64,000 bases of DNA from Utricularia gibba (Eukaryota > Streptophyta > Magnoliopsida > Lamiales > Lentibulariaceae), in NCBI GenBank assembly GCA_002189035.1, contig CM007989.1, positions 558,001-622,000 of the forward strand, read 5' to 3'. The translations under genes were made by a program, and so were the position numbers. This document shows, one piece after another, positions 38,606-50,048 of the stretch (its first letter is position 1; each line of letters opens with the position of its first letter). The notes beneath the pieces were generated by a model. It was not told where the DNA came from, ran no database searches, and saw only the letters and a list, made by a program, of their open reading frames with translations.

Positions 38606-40486
38606 CTCCGGACCTCGAGAGAAAGCAGAAATAATCCAAAAATTGAACTCCGATTGAACAGCTCCGCCACCGGAGTACGAGAGTCTAGTCGGAAACTTCC
38701 CCGGGCATAAAGAGAATATTTATTCAGCGGAGGTAAAGACACGCGTGCTGTTCACGCTCCAATGGCGGCTGGGATTAGCGGATTAGCCATGTGTAATTAA
38801 ACAGGGAACCCCAAAATTCCCAGAAATTAGTTGGGAATTTTCCGATTAAAATCTTTTGAAATACATATTCGAAAATAAAACTCACGTAATTTTCATGGGC
38901 GATAATTAGAAATGGCACCGAATCTATTCACTAACTTCCAATCACAAATCGGACAAAAAAGAAAGAATATTTTAAATCATTTTTTTTTCCTGCACGCTGC
39001 ACTTCCACATCCACTCCTTTAATTCATTCAATGCATCGGGCGCCCGAAAATCCAAAAATTGAATATAATCAAATCTAATTCCATTTTTCGATTTTCAATT
39101 TCAATATTCACCTTAGAATATATGGGTTGATTAAATCCGATATTTATCAGTTTGATTTTCAGCTTATTTTTTTAAATCAATTATTTTAATATATATTTTT
39201 TAGAATATATTTAGAGTTCGATATTTTAGATTTATGATAAAAACTAAATCAGTGTTTGGCAATAAAAAGTTTCAATTTACTTGAGTTTAAAAAAGTTGAC
39301 GTGGAAAGATTGATTTTTAGATAGTATTTAATTAGTGGGATTAAAATTAAATAAAAAATAAATGCATTTATATATAGAACGTATATAATAACTAGTTTAT
39401 TTAAATTCAGGAATCAAAAATCATATGCTTTATAATTCTACATTTAAATCTATTTAATTTATTCAGCCAAACACTATCAAAAAAATAACTTCCGAATTCC
39501 GTTTACTACTGCTACTTTAATAAATCCATTTTTAACTCGGAGCATTCCGTACATGTTATTATCTTTTTGGATGGGAAGCATGGCCCGAACACATCGGTGC
39601 TTTGTGTGCCCTAATTTGATGCGATGGAAGGGCAATGGGCGACTGGTCCCCCAAGGAGAAGAAACATTGGATAGCAAGCAGCAGGGGCGGGGGTGGACCA
39701 AGCCCCAAGGTGAAGAGTGAAACACGCAATGCCCTGATTCGAGGAAAGCGACTCGCTCGCTCCATTTCAAGAACCGACGAGGATCCGATCCGCATCCAGA
39801 CCCGTCTGCCTTCAAGTCCCCAGGTGGTGGGTGGTTGGGTCGTCTCGGCTCGGCCTCTTCGCGCCTTTTCGATTCCACAGAGGCCGTCTTTTCTTCGATT
39901 CAACGCAGCATTTTGGCAGTTGCAGGTGCAGGGCTCATGTTCCGGGTCGCGATTGAGAAGTGTGACCTTTGAAATTTGTTTATTTAGCTCGGGGGGAAAA
40001 TGTGGCCCCCACGCTCCACGTGCATGCGAACGTGGTGGGTTGATCCGGTGGGACCCACGTTCAAAATTATACCCACATGGGATTTGCCCCTTTTTTTTCT
40101 AGGGTATTTACACTCTCGTTCGTTTAAAATCCATTTGGGTAAGATTTATGTTTAAAAAATATTAAAATTTTAGAATTATTTATTATTTTTTAGAAGATGA
40201 AATATTCCAATATTTAAATTTTGTTTAACATTATTTATCAAAAAATGATTTTACAGGGTGAAAAATGAACTGGGGTGGATGCGGCTCCGCCTGAGAAACC
40301 GCCATCTTCTGTTGGGGAGCAAAATGTACTCCTTAAGATAAACTGTTGCGCCATCTCACTAACGAAGATGACCAATACAATAGGCTTTAACTTTAGTAGT
40401 CGTCTTGTTTCGATCTAATGTCTGTAACGAAACAAATGGGTGATCCTGAAGTGCACCCAGCTCTGCGGTTTACTGGAGATGCCCAA
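38606..40486. other. Spacer between SCP-like gene promoter and FAD3 3' end
   Basis: 1.9 kb, AT-rich at 38860-39500 and GC-richer at 39560-40100. Open frames at 39477-40102 on both strands overlap each other and match nothing I recognise. An ATG at 39635 opens 155 codons (MGDWSPKEKKHW...), which I do not accept as a gene. No repeats with terminal duplications are seen. Confidence 0.5.
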
Positions 40487-42127
40487 TCACGAGTTGCGGT
40501 GATTCGGATCCGTCTGGTAGTAGACGATATCTCCGGTGGCAGAGACGAAGTGATCCCTGTTCAGGCTCTTGGCAATAGTTTTCAAAAGGTGAAAAGGAAT
40601 GGGATATGACTTCTTGGGTTCTCTGTAGTATTTCCCTAGAATCGGCTTCGCTGCTTCCGTCTGCAATTCACCCATAGCTCAGGCCAACCTAGTTTAGAAA
40701 CAGAAACAGAAAAAAAACTCACTGCTTGTTTCAGATGATAGTGTGGGATTTGTGGGAAGAGATGATGAATAACATGGGTTCCAATGTCATGGTGGACGTT
40801 GTTTATCCATCCATAGTCCCGATCCACCGTGGTAAGGCTTCCCCTTAGGTAGCTCCATTCCTAAACAACGCATAGATTGCAGTAACTCACGAGTTTCTTT
40901 GTAAAATACTGGATTTGCTCACCAACCTTGCCACGGTACCAAGGAAGCTTCTCTTCATCTCCATGGTGATGCAGATAGGTGACTAAGTCAAGCCACATCA
41001 CGAAAACCTGCACCCATATTTTTAAGTAGATGTTTATTATCGGTTTCTCAAGTTCAAAGAACCAAGGAAACCATGGTGGATTACCAGGTAAGGAACACCA
41101 TAGAGCTTGAGTAGTTGGAGAGGGCCTATAACGAACGTGAGCCCTGCCAGTGCCCCTGCCATTGCCGCCCAACAAATGCTTGATGTCATAACTTGTTTCT
41201 CTCATTTGGGGAACAAATCGCTGTCTGGATCAAAGTGTGAGCCGCTTTTCCCCGGGCTTCTGTTGACCTGAGGCGAGATGAGGGATGGAGACTAGGTAGA
41301 AAGGTTCCATGCAGGAGGTGTGTGCTCATAGCTTTGCTTAAGCGAGATGCTTACCAGATAAAAGGGATATGCCAGTAAAGGGAAGGGCAATGTGAACCTG
41401 AGTTTCTTAGTGCTATCACTTAAATTCTTGTACTCGTTCTCATTCAACTGCAAGTGATCCCATAGAAAACAACCGATCAAAATCAATCTTTTGCTGCTAG
41501 AAATTAAGGCCTCACCGGATGCCAGGATTCGTCGTTCTCGACGTCCATGATTGTGATGGTGATGCCTGTGGCTAATCCTCCTAGATGAGCACTCAATGTA
41601 ACAGTAGAGTGATTGAAAGAAAACCAAGAACATCATCACTTGATCCAAATACAGAAACATGCATACCAGCCATTGTAAGGCACCAGAATCGAAGAATGAA
41701 GCAAATGTCCCACGAAACTATTCAACGTGGGATTATCTGAAAAACTTCCATGGCCACTGAAAACGGAGGAGACCAATGAATAAAAATACAAATTCGAATT
41801 TCGAAAAGAACAGTCGCACCAGTCATGGCCGAGGACAAACATTGCCCAGAACATTGTCCCCTGCGCAAGCCAATACAGAGGCCAAAAGAGCCAGCTATCG
41901 AAATACCCCGCCGCGACCGCCAACCCAACGACCACGGCAACATCCCTCGCCACGTAACTCATCGATCGCCATGTTTCCTTCACCCAACACTCCTTCGGAA
42001 TCGCCGCCCTGATATCCGACATCTTGAACGACGGCGCTGCCCCGAGATCGAAAGCATTTTCGCTCTCGTTCGCCTCTCCTCCCATGGCACGCTCAAGTCT
42101 CGACGTTGGGGTGCCACTCTCCTGCAT
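40487..42127 (-). pseudogene. FAD3: Microsomal omega-3 fatty acid desaturase FAD3, disrupted
   Basis: Intact FAD3 desaturates linoleate to linolenate on ER phospholipids. Eight exons: 42127-41820 (308), 41756-41667 (90), 41580-41516 (65), 41447-41355 (93), 41267-41085 (183), 41007-40927 (81), 40860-40723 (138) and 40660-40487 (174). Internal exon sizes in the family are 90, 67, 93, 186, 81 and 138, so exon 3 is 2 bp short and exon 5 is 3 bp short. The exon 3 loss falls after HRHHHHNHG, where HVENDESW should follow, and leads to a TGA early in exon 4. Exon 5 has a TGA in the correct frame at 41204-41202 (DLFPK-stop-EKQVM). His box 1 (HDCGH, split by intron 1) and box 3 (HVIHH) are intact. Every splice site is intact. 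There is no plastid transit peptide, which favours FAD3 over FAD7/8. The state is either a recent null allele or consensus errors. Confidence 0.85.
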
Positions 42128-42615
42128 TGTTGCAAACTTGTATTTCTTTATTTCGATTAACTTAAATAAAAAAGACAAATTTGATCGTGACTTGATTTTT
42201 GATTTGTGCTTTAAATTTGATAAATGAATTACGATTAAACATTTTTAAATTACGAATTTTTATGATATAAAATAAATTAAATTTCTTTAAAATGAAAAAC
42301 AATGAATAATGACCTAATTCTAATTCAATCATGATTCAATTATATTTCAACCATAATTTAATATTTTATATATAATTATATTTTTTATTCAATCATAATT
42401 TAAACATTCGTATAAGTAATTTATACAAAATTCAATCTTATGATACAAAAATACATATAAAAATAATATGAAAATGACGTTGGAAAAGCAGCATTTTGGT
42501 TTGGATCCACCTTTACAAATGAAACGCTTCTTGGGTATATATACTGTCTGAGGGGCACACAGACAAGATTCTTGAACTCAATCCCTCGCACTTGCAGCAA
42601 TGGATGGTTGGCTGG
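42128..42615. other. FAD3 promoter (AT-rich) and 3' UTR of tomosyn-like gene
   Basis: 488 bp, very AT-rich at 42180-42470 with runs such as ATTCAATCATAATTTA repeated in diverged form near 42320-42400. The right end is the 3' UTR of the gene ending at 42616. Confidence 0.45.
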
Positions 42616-45600
42616 TTACAGATTCCACCATTTCCGCTTCTCCATTGTCTTGGCGAGCTCCTGAGCCATGGAGGCGAAGTTCTCCGCTCCGCTTTGTAGC
42701 TCCTCCGTTCTCCGGCTGAGTCTCTGCGGTGACACAGAAAGATGACTGATTGTTTGTTTATTAAAGGGGACTGGCTGGTTCGGAATGCTCCCTCCATGGA
42801 AAGCTCACAGCATCCTGGAGTTGTAGGATTTACCTCAAGCTTCTCCTGGCGCTCTATGAGTTTGTCCCTTGCCTGCGATGCTGCACTTGCTGCAACCTGA
42901 AAACCGGGAAGTTCCATGGATTATCTCTGTGCATGTACTTCATCAAAATAACGAAGTTGAGATGCTGGAGCTAGAGGAGGAAGCCGCTCACGTCTGGCTT
43001 GCGATACTTGGCGATGATTTCTTCTCGTGTTCGCATTCTTGGCTTATCATCACTAGAACCTCCTTCGAACAGCTTTCTCCTGTCGCCCTCATTGTCTGAA
43101 AACCAGAAAGGTATGAGGGTCTCAATGATGCTTGAAAAACCAGAGCAGGGAAAGGATTATGCAAGTTTTACCTTTGATTTCATAAGTAACTTTGGAGCTT
43201 ATGGGCTCTGGCTCATCGATCTCAATGTCAATGTCATCTGGAATAAGCGATTTCAGCAGCATATTCTTTTCTTGAGAACAGAAAACCAACAAGGAGAAGA
43301 GAAGGTAGATTACCTATTCCGAGTTCCGTCGCATCGAGATCATAAGGACTGGAGAATGGAAACCTCGAAAATATTCTTTCCAGATGCTCTGCTAACATCC
43401 CTTGAGCTTCATTGTACTCCATGCTATGACTTGATTTAGATGCCTTCAACCCCTTCTTTATCATGTTGTTGACAAATCCACTGATAGCACTCTGTCGGAG
43501 ATGACCATGATTAATGAAGAAGAAGGAAACCGCATAAACATAGGAGTGAGTTGAACCAACCTTGTGTTTTTTTGGGATTGTTTTGGTAGAGGCAAGGACC
43601 TTATCATGTAGGCAAGGAAGCGACTCAGGAATCCTGAAATGGTTGTTTCTAGTTAGGGCTCCGGATATGAGACAGGGAAAAGTAGGCCATGGCAGGGGAT
43701 TACCTGAGCTCATTTTCGGATGCTGAAAGCGACAGTACAGCAAATTCATTACCATTTACCTATAGAAAGAAGGCATACAGGAGTCAGTTGCAAATACAGC
43801 ATAAAGGTTGGCAGCTTAATGCATACTGAAGAGGAGGCAACAACCAGTGCGATCAAGCCCTTCTTTGAAGCACTCATTGTCCTGTCCATGTTGTTCTTGA
43901 AGTTCCATCTCAAAATTGACATCAATGAGGTGCAGCTCAACAGTTGGAACTCTGGAAGAGTCCTAAAAGAAACGCCCATGTTTTGCACACAAACCAGTGA
44001 GTGGAAAAGTGTGATTCTACAGATATTTCTGATGAAATGACTATTGTGTATTCTATATGCGAATGCAACAAAAATGCATGAATTTTTACCTGATGTCAAT
44101 TTCGCCCGTTTGATACAGGAGTACCAGTTCACAATTGTCTACACCTTTCTTGAGGACTGCTGTCCATGAACATGGCTTCTCAAGTTTCAACTCTCGGATG
44201 GGTACTTTATCGCCCTGAGTCAAAAAATACTTGCTAGGAATCAGCATCTGGGGTTAACAGCGGTTAGATGAAGGACTTCATTAAAACTAGCTAGAACCTG
44301 AAGCAATGACTTCAACGCATACAGGAAGACTACTTCCTCACAACAAAGTAAAATCTGAGAATCCAGTGTCACATCTCCAACTTCTGATGTACTGCTCTGG
44401 TTTGTATCATGAGAACCAGTCGGTTCTACACCTGAAACAGATCGAATATGATGTAAATACTGGAGAAGAAAATACAACCTGACCACGTGACAAAAGCAAT
44501 ATCAAAAACTTGCCTAAAAAATGAAAGTTTATCGCAACCAAGTTTTCTTTATGATGGGAACTAAGTACGTTGCCGCTGCTGGTTTCCATCAGAACCATGC
44601 ACGCATCTCTAGTACAAACAAGAGCAATCTCCCTAGCAGATTCATAAACAGAGGCATGATCTGAGCTATCTTCTGTTGTCCTTGGATTATCAGGAGAAGT
44701 TGTAACAGCAATAGAAAAGATAGGAGATGAGCCCGCGAAACTGTCCACTATAAGTAAAACTGATGGCGAACCAGTGTCCAAAACCATAACCTGTATCACA
44801 GTCCACGGTGTTGTGGGAAAATATAATTATTTGAGAGTTGACTGAGTGTATTTTATTTCAAAAGAACAAGTACCTTTCCACATTGAAATCCAGATAGAAG
44901 TTTTGCACAGGATTTCGTAAATCGGAGAGCACGTACAGGAGATTTAAATATGGAATATATTATAGAGCAATTGTTCCTCTCTTCAGGTTGACAATGGTGA
45001 ACTGCCAACAAACTACATTCAGGGTGTAGCATTTTAAGGAGATATGAAACCTTTAAGTACCAACACAATGGTTGATAAAACGGTGCTAGAAATAAAGAAA
45101 AGATACTGATTTCATGTCACCACATGAATAAAGCTAAGAGACATGACTCTACATGCCATTTGTTGCTATTCAACCGAGAAATGAACGCATACCATAATGC
45201 TTGGATTCTGTATGAACTGCAATTTTTTTGTGACTGGAATTCGGATCTAGAGAATAAAGAAAAATCTGTGCAGAACAATAAGTGATGTCGTTAGTCAGCT
45301 CATTAAGGATGACAACAGCAAAACACATCTCTCCTTACCAGACCAGATTCATTTCCAACAGCAAAAGTTAAGGTAGGAATAGATAAGTCCAATGCTGTCA
45401 CTGATGAACTTGAACCCTCAATTGGGACACTTGTAACCTGCCAACGCACAATACATGAACTATGAATGAACATGTGCTGCACAACAGGGAGAGGAGATAG
45501 CAACTTTCAGTAGTGACCTCCTGTCCAAATACAGAAACCAGGGACAACACTGGTACTGTGGCATCCCAGATTCGGATGGATCCATCTTCATACCCTCCAA

Positions 45601-48197
45601 TGTACATTCTTTCCACTAAGTTTCTTTCATCAGCACGTATTTGATGCATGACACCACCTGCAAAAGGCCACTTTGACTTCCCACCAGCTGCTGAATTATC
45701 AGATTGATGCGTTGTACGTGAAACTGCCTAATAAAACTGTAACTGATCATTGCAATGAATGAATAGATGAAGGAAGCATGTACCATGCAAGATCATTTTT
45801 GAGTACCTCAAGAATTTTCTTTTCTAAGTCAATGGTGTAGAGTTTTCCAATAGTCATGTATGGATCCACAGTGGGTATGATGGAGCAGTATTCAGACGAA
45901 TCTATCATGTGGTTTTGTCCTTTTTCAGACTTCATGACAGATAGGGAAGCATATTCAGAGAAGTGTAATTGTCCTGGATTGGTCAAGATAAAGAATGAAG
46001 TGTTACTGGAACTTCTGTTATCCTCTTCATAAGAATTTGATATTACACATAAGTCCGCAAAAGATCCATGAAGCCTAAGGTCAACTCGGTCAATGCACTT
46101 CAATTTTGCTAGACCAGATGACCAATCAAGATCAAGGATCTGCAAAGGAATGAATATAAAATGAGGATATGAAGCCTTGCTAGGAATCACAACTTCATAC
46201 TGACTAGATGTCCTCATACTTTATATAAACATAACGAGTACATTATTGTATACAAACACGTGTAACAGAAAGAAGTGAGCATGAGACATGTGTAAAGAAA
46301 AGAACGGACCGTCAGCACTTCCTCTGATCCGATGTCTTCACCACCATAGACAAAAAGTTGGCCTCCATTCCTACTTTGAGTTTTGTTAGAAGACCAGTGA
46401 AGTACAATGACTGGTAGTCTTCTGTCTCCTGATGACAGCTGAATCTTCACAACATCATTATGAATTTTTTGACTCGTATGACTTTTTACATCATCTGAAA
46501 CAGACAGGTCCCACAGTAAAATATCTCCATCCACGTAGCCAACAGCAAGAAATGATCCATCGACTGACACCCAACAGAGAGAGCTTATTTCCTTTTCCAT
46601 TTCTTCTTCATCTGATGCATTTTGGTTGGCATAGTTCTCGTTATTTGAAAAGCTCACAATCATGCTCTCCTTCAGCTCAAGATCCTTATTTCCCTTGACG
46701 TGGATGGCTCTATCTTCAGTGACATCCCACAAAACAATAAGACCATTTCCATATGCAATCAGTACCCTATACATATTTGGAGGTTATCGTCAATGACCTT
46801 TCTTTGCAATGAAATCATGTAAACTGCTAGCAACTGAAACAAAAAAAAAAAAAATGGCATCCAATAATATGCTTAATCCATCATCTTCTCATAAGAAAAT
46901 GAGAAGCAATCTCATGTAGAAGGTTTCTGGGGTAAATACATAGAATAAGGCCATTTAAACATGTACGAAACGGGATAAATGAACTTAGAAAATCAGAAGT
47001 AAAATTTACCTGTTTCCACTTGAAAAAGGCTGAGGTAGTACGCCAACTATGGACTGATGATCAGGCATCGGAAATCCAGTCCCCTCTACAAACCAAAGAT
47101 GAAGATGAAATAGATGAAAGTATACAATTCACCATCTCAAGAACACAGAGCAGTCAGACGAAACACAAACTTTGAGATGGGCAAGTGAAATCCTGATGTT
47201 ATAGATCAATCATGATGGACAGAAAAATAACCAGTATGTTAAACATGAATATCTACCAACAAATTTTTTCATTGTCAATTCAACCCTCACAGCCATGTTC
47301 CTTGCTGCATTTGACATCTCAAAGATCCTCGATCACTGATATCAAAGTGTATAGGTATTAAAGGTTTTTATCTAGAATGAACAGGTACCAGCAATAAGAT
47401 TTGGTGGCATATGGTATGGCAACTGAAGAATATTCCTTTGTTCGAAATCATACTTTAACACAGATAGAAATCCATACTCATCTCCTGCATACCTGAATGG
47501 TCCAAGAATATCAATGAACAAAATGTTCATCTGCGAGATGCTAGAATACATAACTTACAAATCTCTTACATATAATTGGTACCAGAGATAACAGAAAATG
47601 CAGTAATATTGGACTCCCACTGTATGGAACAAGCTATAGATCTCGTTGCCAGATCCCAAATCTGTCAAGGTTACATTCGTGTGATGAATGAAACATGGAA
47701 TGTTAGATAAATGAACATATCATGCAATTGTACCTGAATTTCATTTTCACTGGAGACACTCACTAGAAAACCTTGGTTTTGAAAAAACTGGGGAAAAATG
47801 AAAAAAAAAAACCAGCATAAATAGATAGAAACTATTTTTCGTGCATCAGAAATATAAATGAGATACAAACGCAAACCTGTAAGTTCTTGAATGGTAAGGC
47901 TTTGGGAGACATAAAAAGCCCTTCTATACTGTCTCCACCAACCACTTTAATTCTTCCATCTCTGCAACAAAATACAAATATGCTCGGATGTTGCGTTTGT
48001 CACTTGATCCAAAGTTTGGCAACAAATAGGGAAAATTACAGCAACAAGTAAGCAATAATAAACCTCAAAAGGGGTTTTTTGACTCACAGTGTCCCTACTG
48101 CTAAGAGGCGTTGGATAGAATCGAAAGCAAGGATTGACGCAGTCGCTGGTATGCCATAATGAACAGCAACAATGGGCACAGATTCTGATGATGCCAT
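42616..48197 (-). CDS. Tomosyn/Lgl-like WD40 protein with C-terminal R-SNARE-like motif, 1040 aa
   Basis: Regulator of SNARE-dependent secretion; tomosyn uses its C-terminal SNARE-like helix to bind syntaxin/SNAP partners. Twenty-three exons run from 48197-48088 to 42723-42616. The largest are 46766-46310, 46139-45807, 44790-44514 and 45727-45518. They sum to 1041 codons with every phase closing. The N-terminal half holds WD repeats (YGNGLIVLWDVTED, VGYVDGDILLWDLS, GGYEDGSIRIWDA). A conserved block RIPESLPCLHDKVLAS precedes the tail. The end RTEELQSGAENFASMAQELA followed by KTMEKRKWWNL is R-SNARE-like. The intron after exon 13 is a GC-AG intron (AG|GCAAGT at 44514/44513). The family has two members in Arabidopsis (TYN1/TYN2); I do not choose between them. 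Confidence 0.92.
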
Positions 48198-49827
48198 AAT
48201 TTAGTCAGATGAATACAGCTGCGAAAAATGGAAAAAGAGTTCATGGGTAAGAAAATTGGAAAACAGGAAACCGGATCGGGGAAAATTCCAGGAATTTCTT
48301 TCCTTGAATCGAACCTCATGAACTTAGTCCAAAAACAAGCTCCTCATTCCGCATCAAACTCAAAATTTCCATCTGGGATCGCAATTTCACGTACAACCCA
48401 ACCCAAAATGGAACATAAACAGATGATAAAAGCTCAATAAACTTTGAATTTTCAACAGAAGCTGTCTATTAAGGCCCAATCAAATCATTGACACTAAATC
48501 ATTTCCATTTTCCTCTCAATACACTAAATCATGGAGTGAATCCTAAGGCACCTGGATCAGAGGAGGAAAATGGGATAACAAAGAAACCCACCACTAGATG
48601 CCCAGCATATGTGAAACAGATTGAGAGAAAAAGATTGCTGACATTCACCTGGGAATAAACGAGAAGACGTGGCTTCCAAGGTTGATTGGGATTGGAGAGT
48701 AACAAGTCAAATCAAACTATTAAAAGCATCTAATGGTCAATTTTCGCAGTTATAGGTTCGACATTTTGCCTCTTCATTACGTACTCCTTTTCCCCCATGA
48801 TTCAGATCCTCTGGTCGGTGGAGAAGATCTTGATGCTCCAACGGTCGACACGGCACCAGTTCGAATCTCGAAGAGGACGCTTCAAAACAAAAAAAAAGGG
48901 AAAATTATTCTTTTTTATTTTCCATGGCACCACGTGGATACTGTTTGAATATAATTATTAATATTTAATTTACACTGGGCACGTGTTCATAAGCCCAACT
49001 GAAAAAAGGGCCCATCTACCTCTATCAGCGGCCCAGATCCACTGAAGAAATCTCTGTATATTATAATTTTAGGGTTGTGGTAGCAGGTTTTAAATACGAA
49101 TAAAACTAATTCATAAAAAATCAGTGTATTCTGAACCTAATAACCATATCACATATTGGTTAGGTATTCTTCTAATCTTATATAAAGGTTTTTCTTGAAT
49201 TGATAAAACGTAAAACTATAATAATTGGATATAAACTGATCTCAAATTGAAACTATAATAAGATTATGGTTTGAAGACTCTATTCTCATATATGAAAGTG
49301 GTATATAATCCATATAGTTATTTAAAAAAGTTTAATTTTTTAAATATATTAAAAATAATAGAAAATTGTTATTTTAATTATATTAAACAATCAAACAACT
49401 CAATTATATAATGTTTAATAATTTAAATTCATTTTTTAAAAGTATAATTGTTTTTTTAAAATACCTTTTGTGAAGACATTTTTATCAAATAATTTGTTTA
49501 CATGTTTTTTCAATAATTTTTTTGGGAATAATTACTTATTTTTAAGTAATTTATATATAAGTATTTATAATTGTTATTATGTTTTAAATATTATTTTATA
49601 CATAAATATTGAATAATAAATATTTATATACAAAAATATATACTTTTCGACAGTTTTTTTAAAAATATTGGATAAAAACATTTTATTTTAAAATATATAA
49701 TATATATTTTTATCTACAAAAACAATTAAAAATTCAAACAAGTGTGGATACCCTTTTTGAGTCTCGGTGTTCTCTGCCCCCTTCTGCCTCATGTATCAAT
49801 CCCGTAAATTTCAACAGAAAAGTCTCC
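48198..49827. other. Divergent region upstream of tomosyn-like (-) and clathrin heavy chain (+)
   Basis: Contains the tomosyn-like leader (48198 to about 48660). Site II motifs AAGCCCAAC, GGGCCCAT and CGGCCCAG lie near 48990-49035. A long AT-rich stretch runs from 49040 to 49740 with runs of A/T over 20 bases long. No coding sequence is supported, and no MITE-like terminal inverted repeats were recognised by eye. Confidence 0.5.
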
Positions 49828-49837
49828 TATATATAAG
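49828..49837 (+). promoter_or_regulatory. TATA box of the clathrin heavy chain gene
   Basis: TATATATAAG lies about 30 bp upstream of the start of the shared leader (49856) and 220 bp upstream of the ATG. It is the expected distance from a transcription start near 49860. Confidence 0.5.
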
Positions 49838-49855
49838 CGCTCATTTTTTTGCTAG

Positions 49856-49960
49856 TCGCATTTTGCACATTTTTTTCCCTCAGATCAAAATTTCTCTCCT
49901 CGTTTTCTCCAGATCTCTCGTCGGTTCCTGTTTCTAGGAGAAATCGAGGGTTTGTACTCT
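49856..49960 (+). repeat. Leader segment shared with the Yos1-like gene (copy 2)
   Basis: 105 bp that align with 28391-28485 read on the opposite strand. It begins right where transcription should start (about 25 bp after the TATA box) and ends nine bases past a possible splice donor (GAGG|GTTTGT). It therefore corresponds to the transcribed leader of clathrin heavy chain, not to coding sequence. Confidence 0.85.
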
Positions 49961-50048
49961 TCGCCTCATTCTCTGTTCATGCACTGATACTGTTTGCTGT
50001 CTAGATTCGTCTACAGTTTTCCAGATCCGGAGTTTTGAGTCGCTTACC

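Noticed and set aside
39477-40102. Overlapping 130-155 codon frames on both strands, including ATG 39635
   Set aside because: GC-rich spacer gives long frames on both strands by chance; no family resemblance, no splice-consistent extension.
48830-48890. tRNA-like B box (AGTTCGAATCT) with a weak upstream A-box-like sequence
   Set aside because: The flanks do not form an acceptor stem or anticodon arm, and the A box does not fit consensus.
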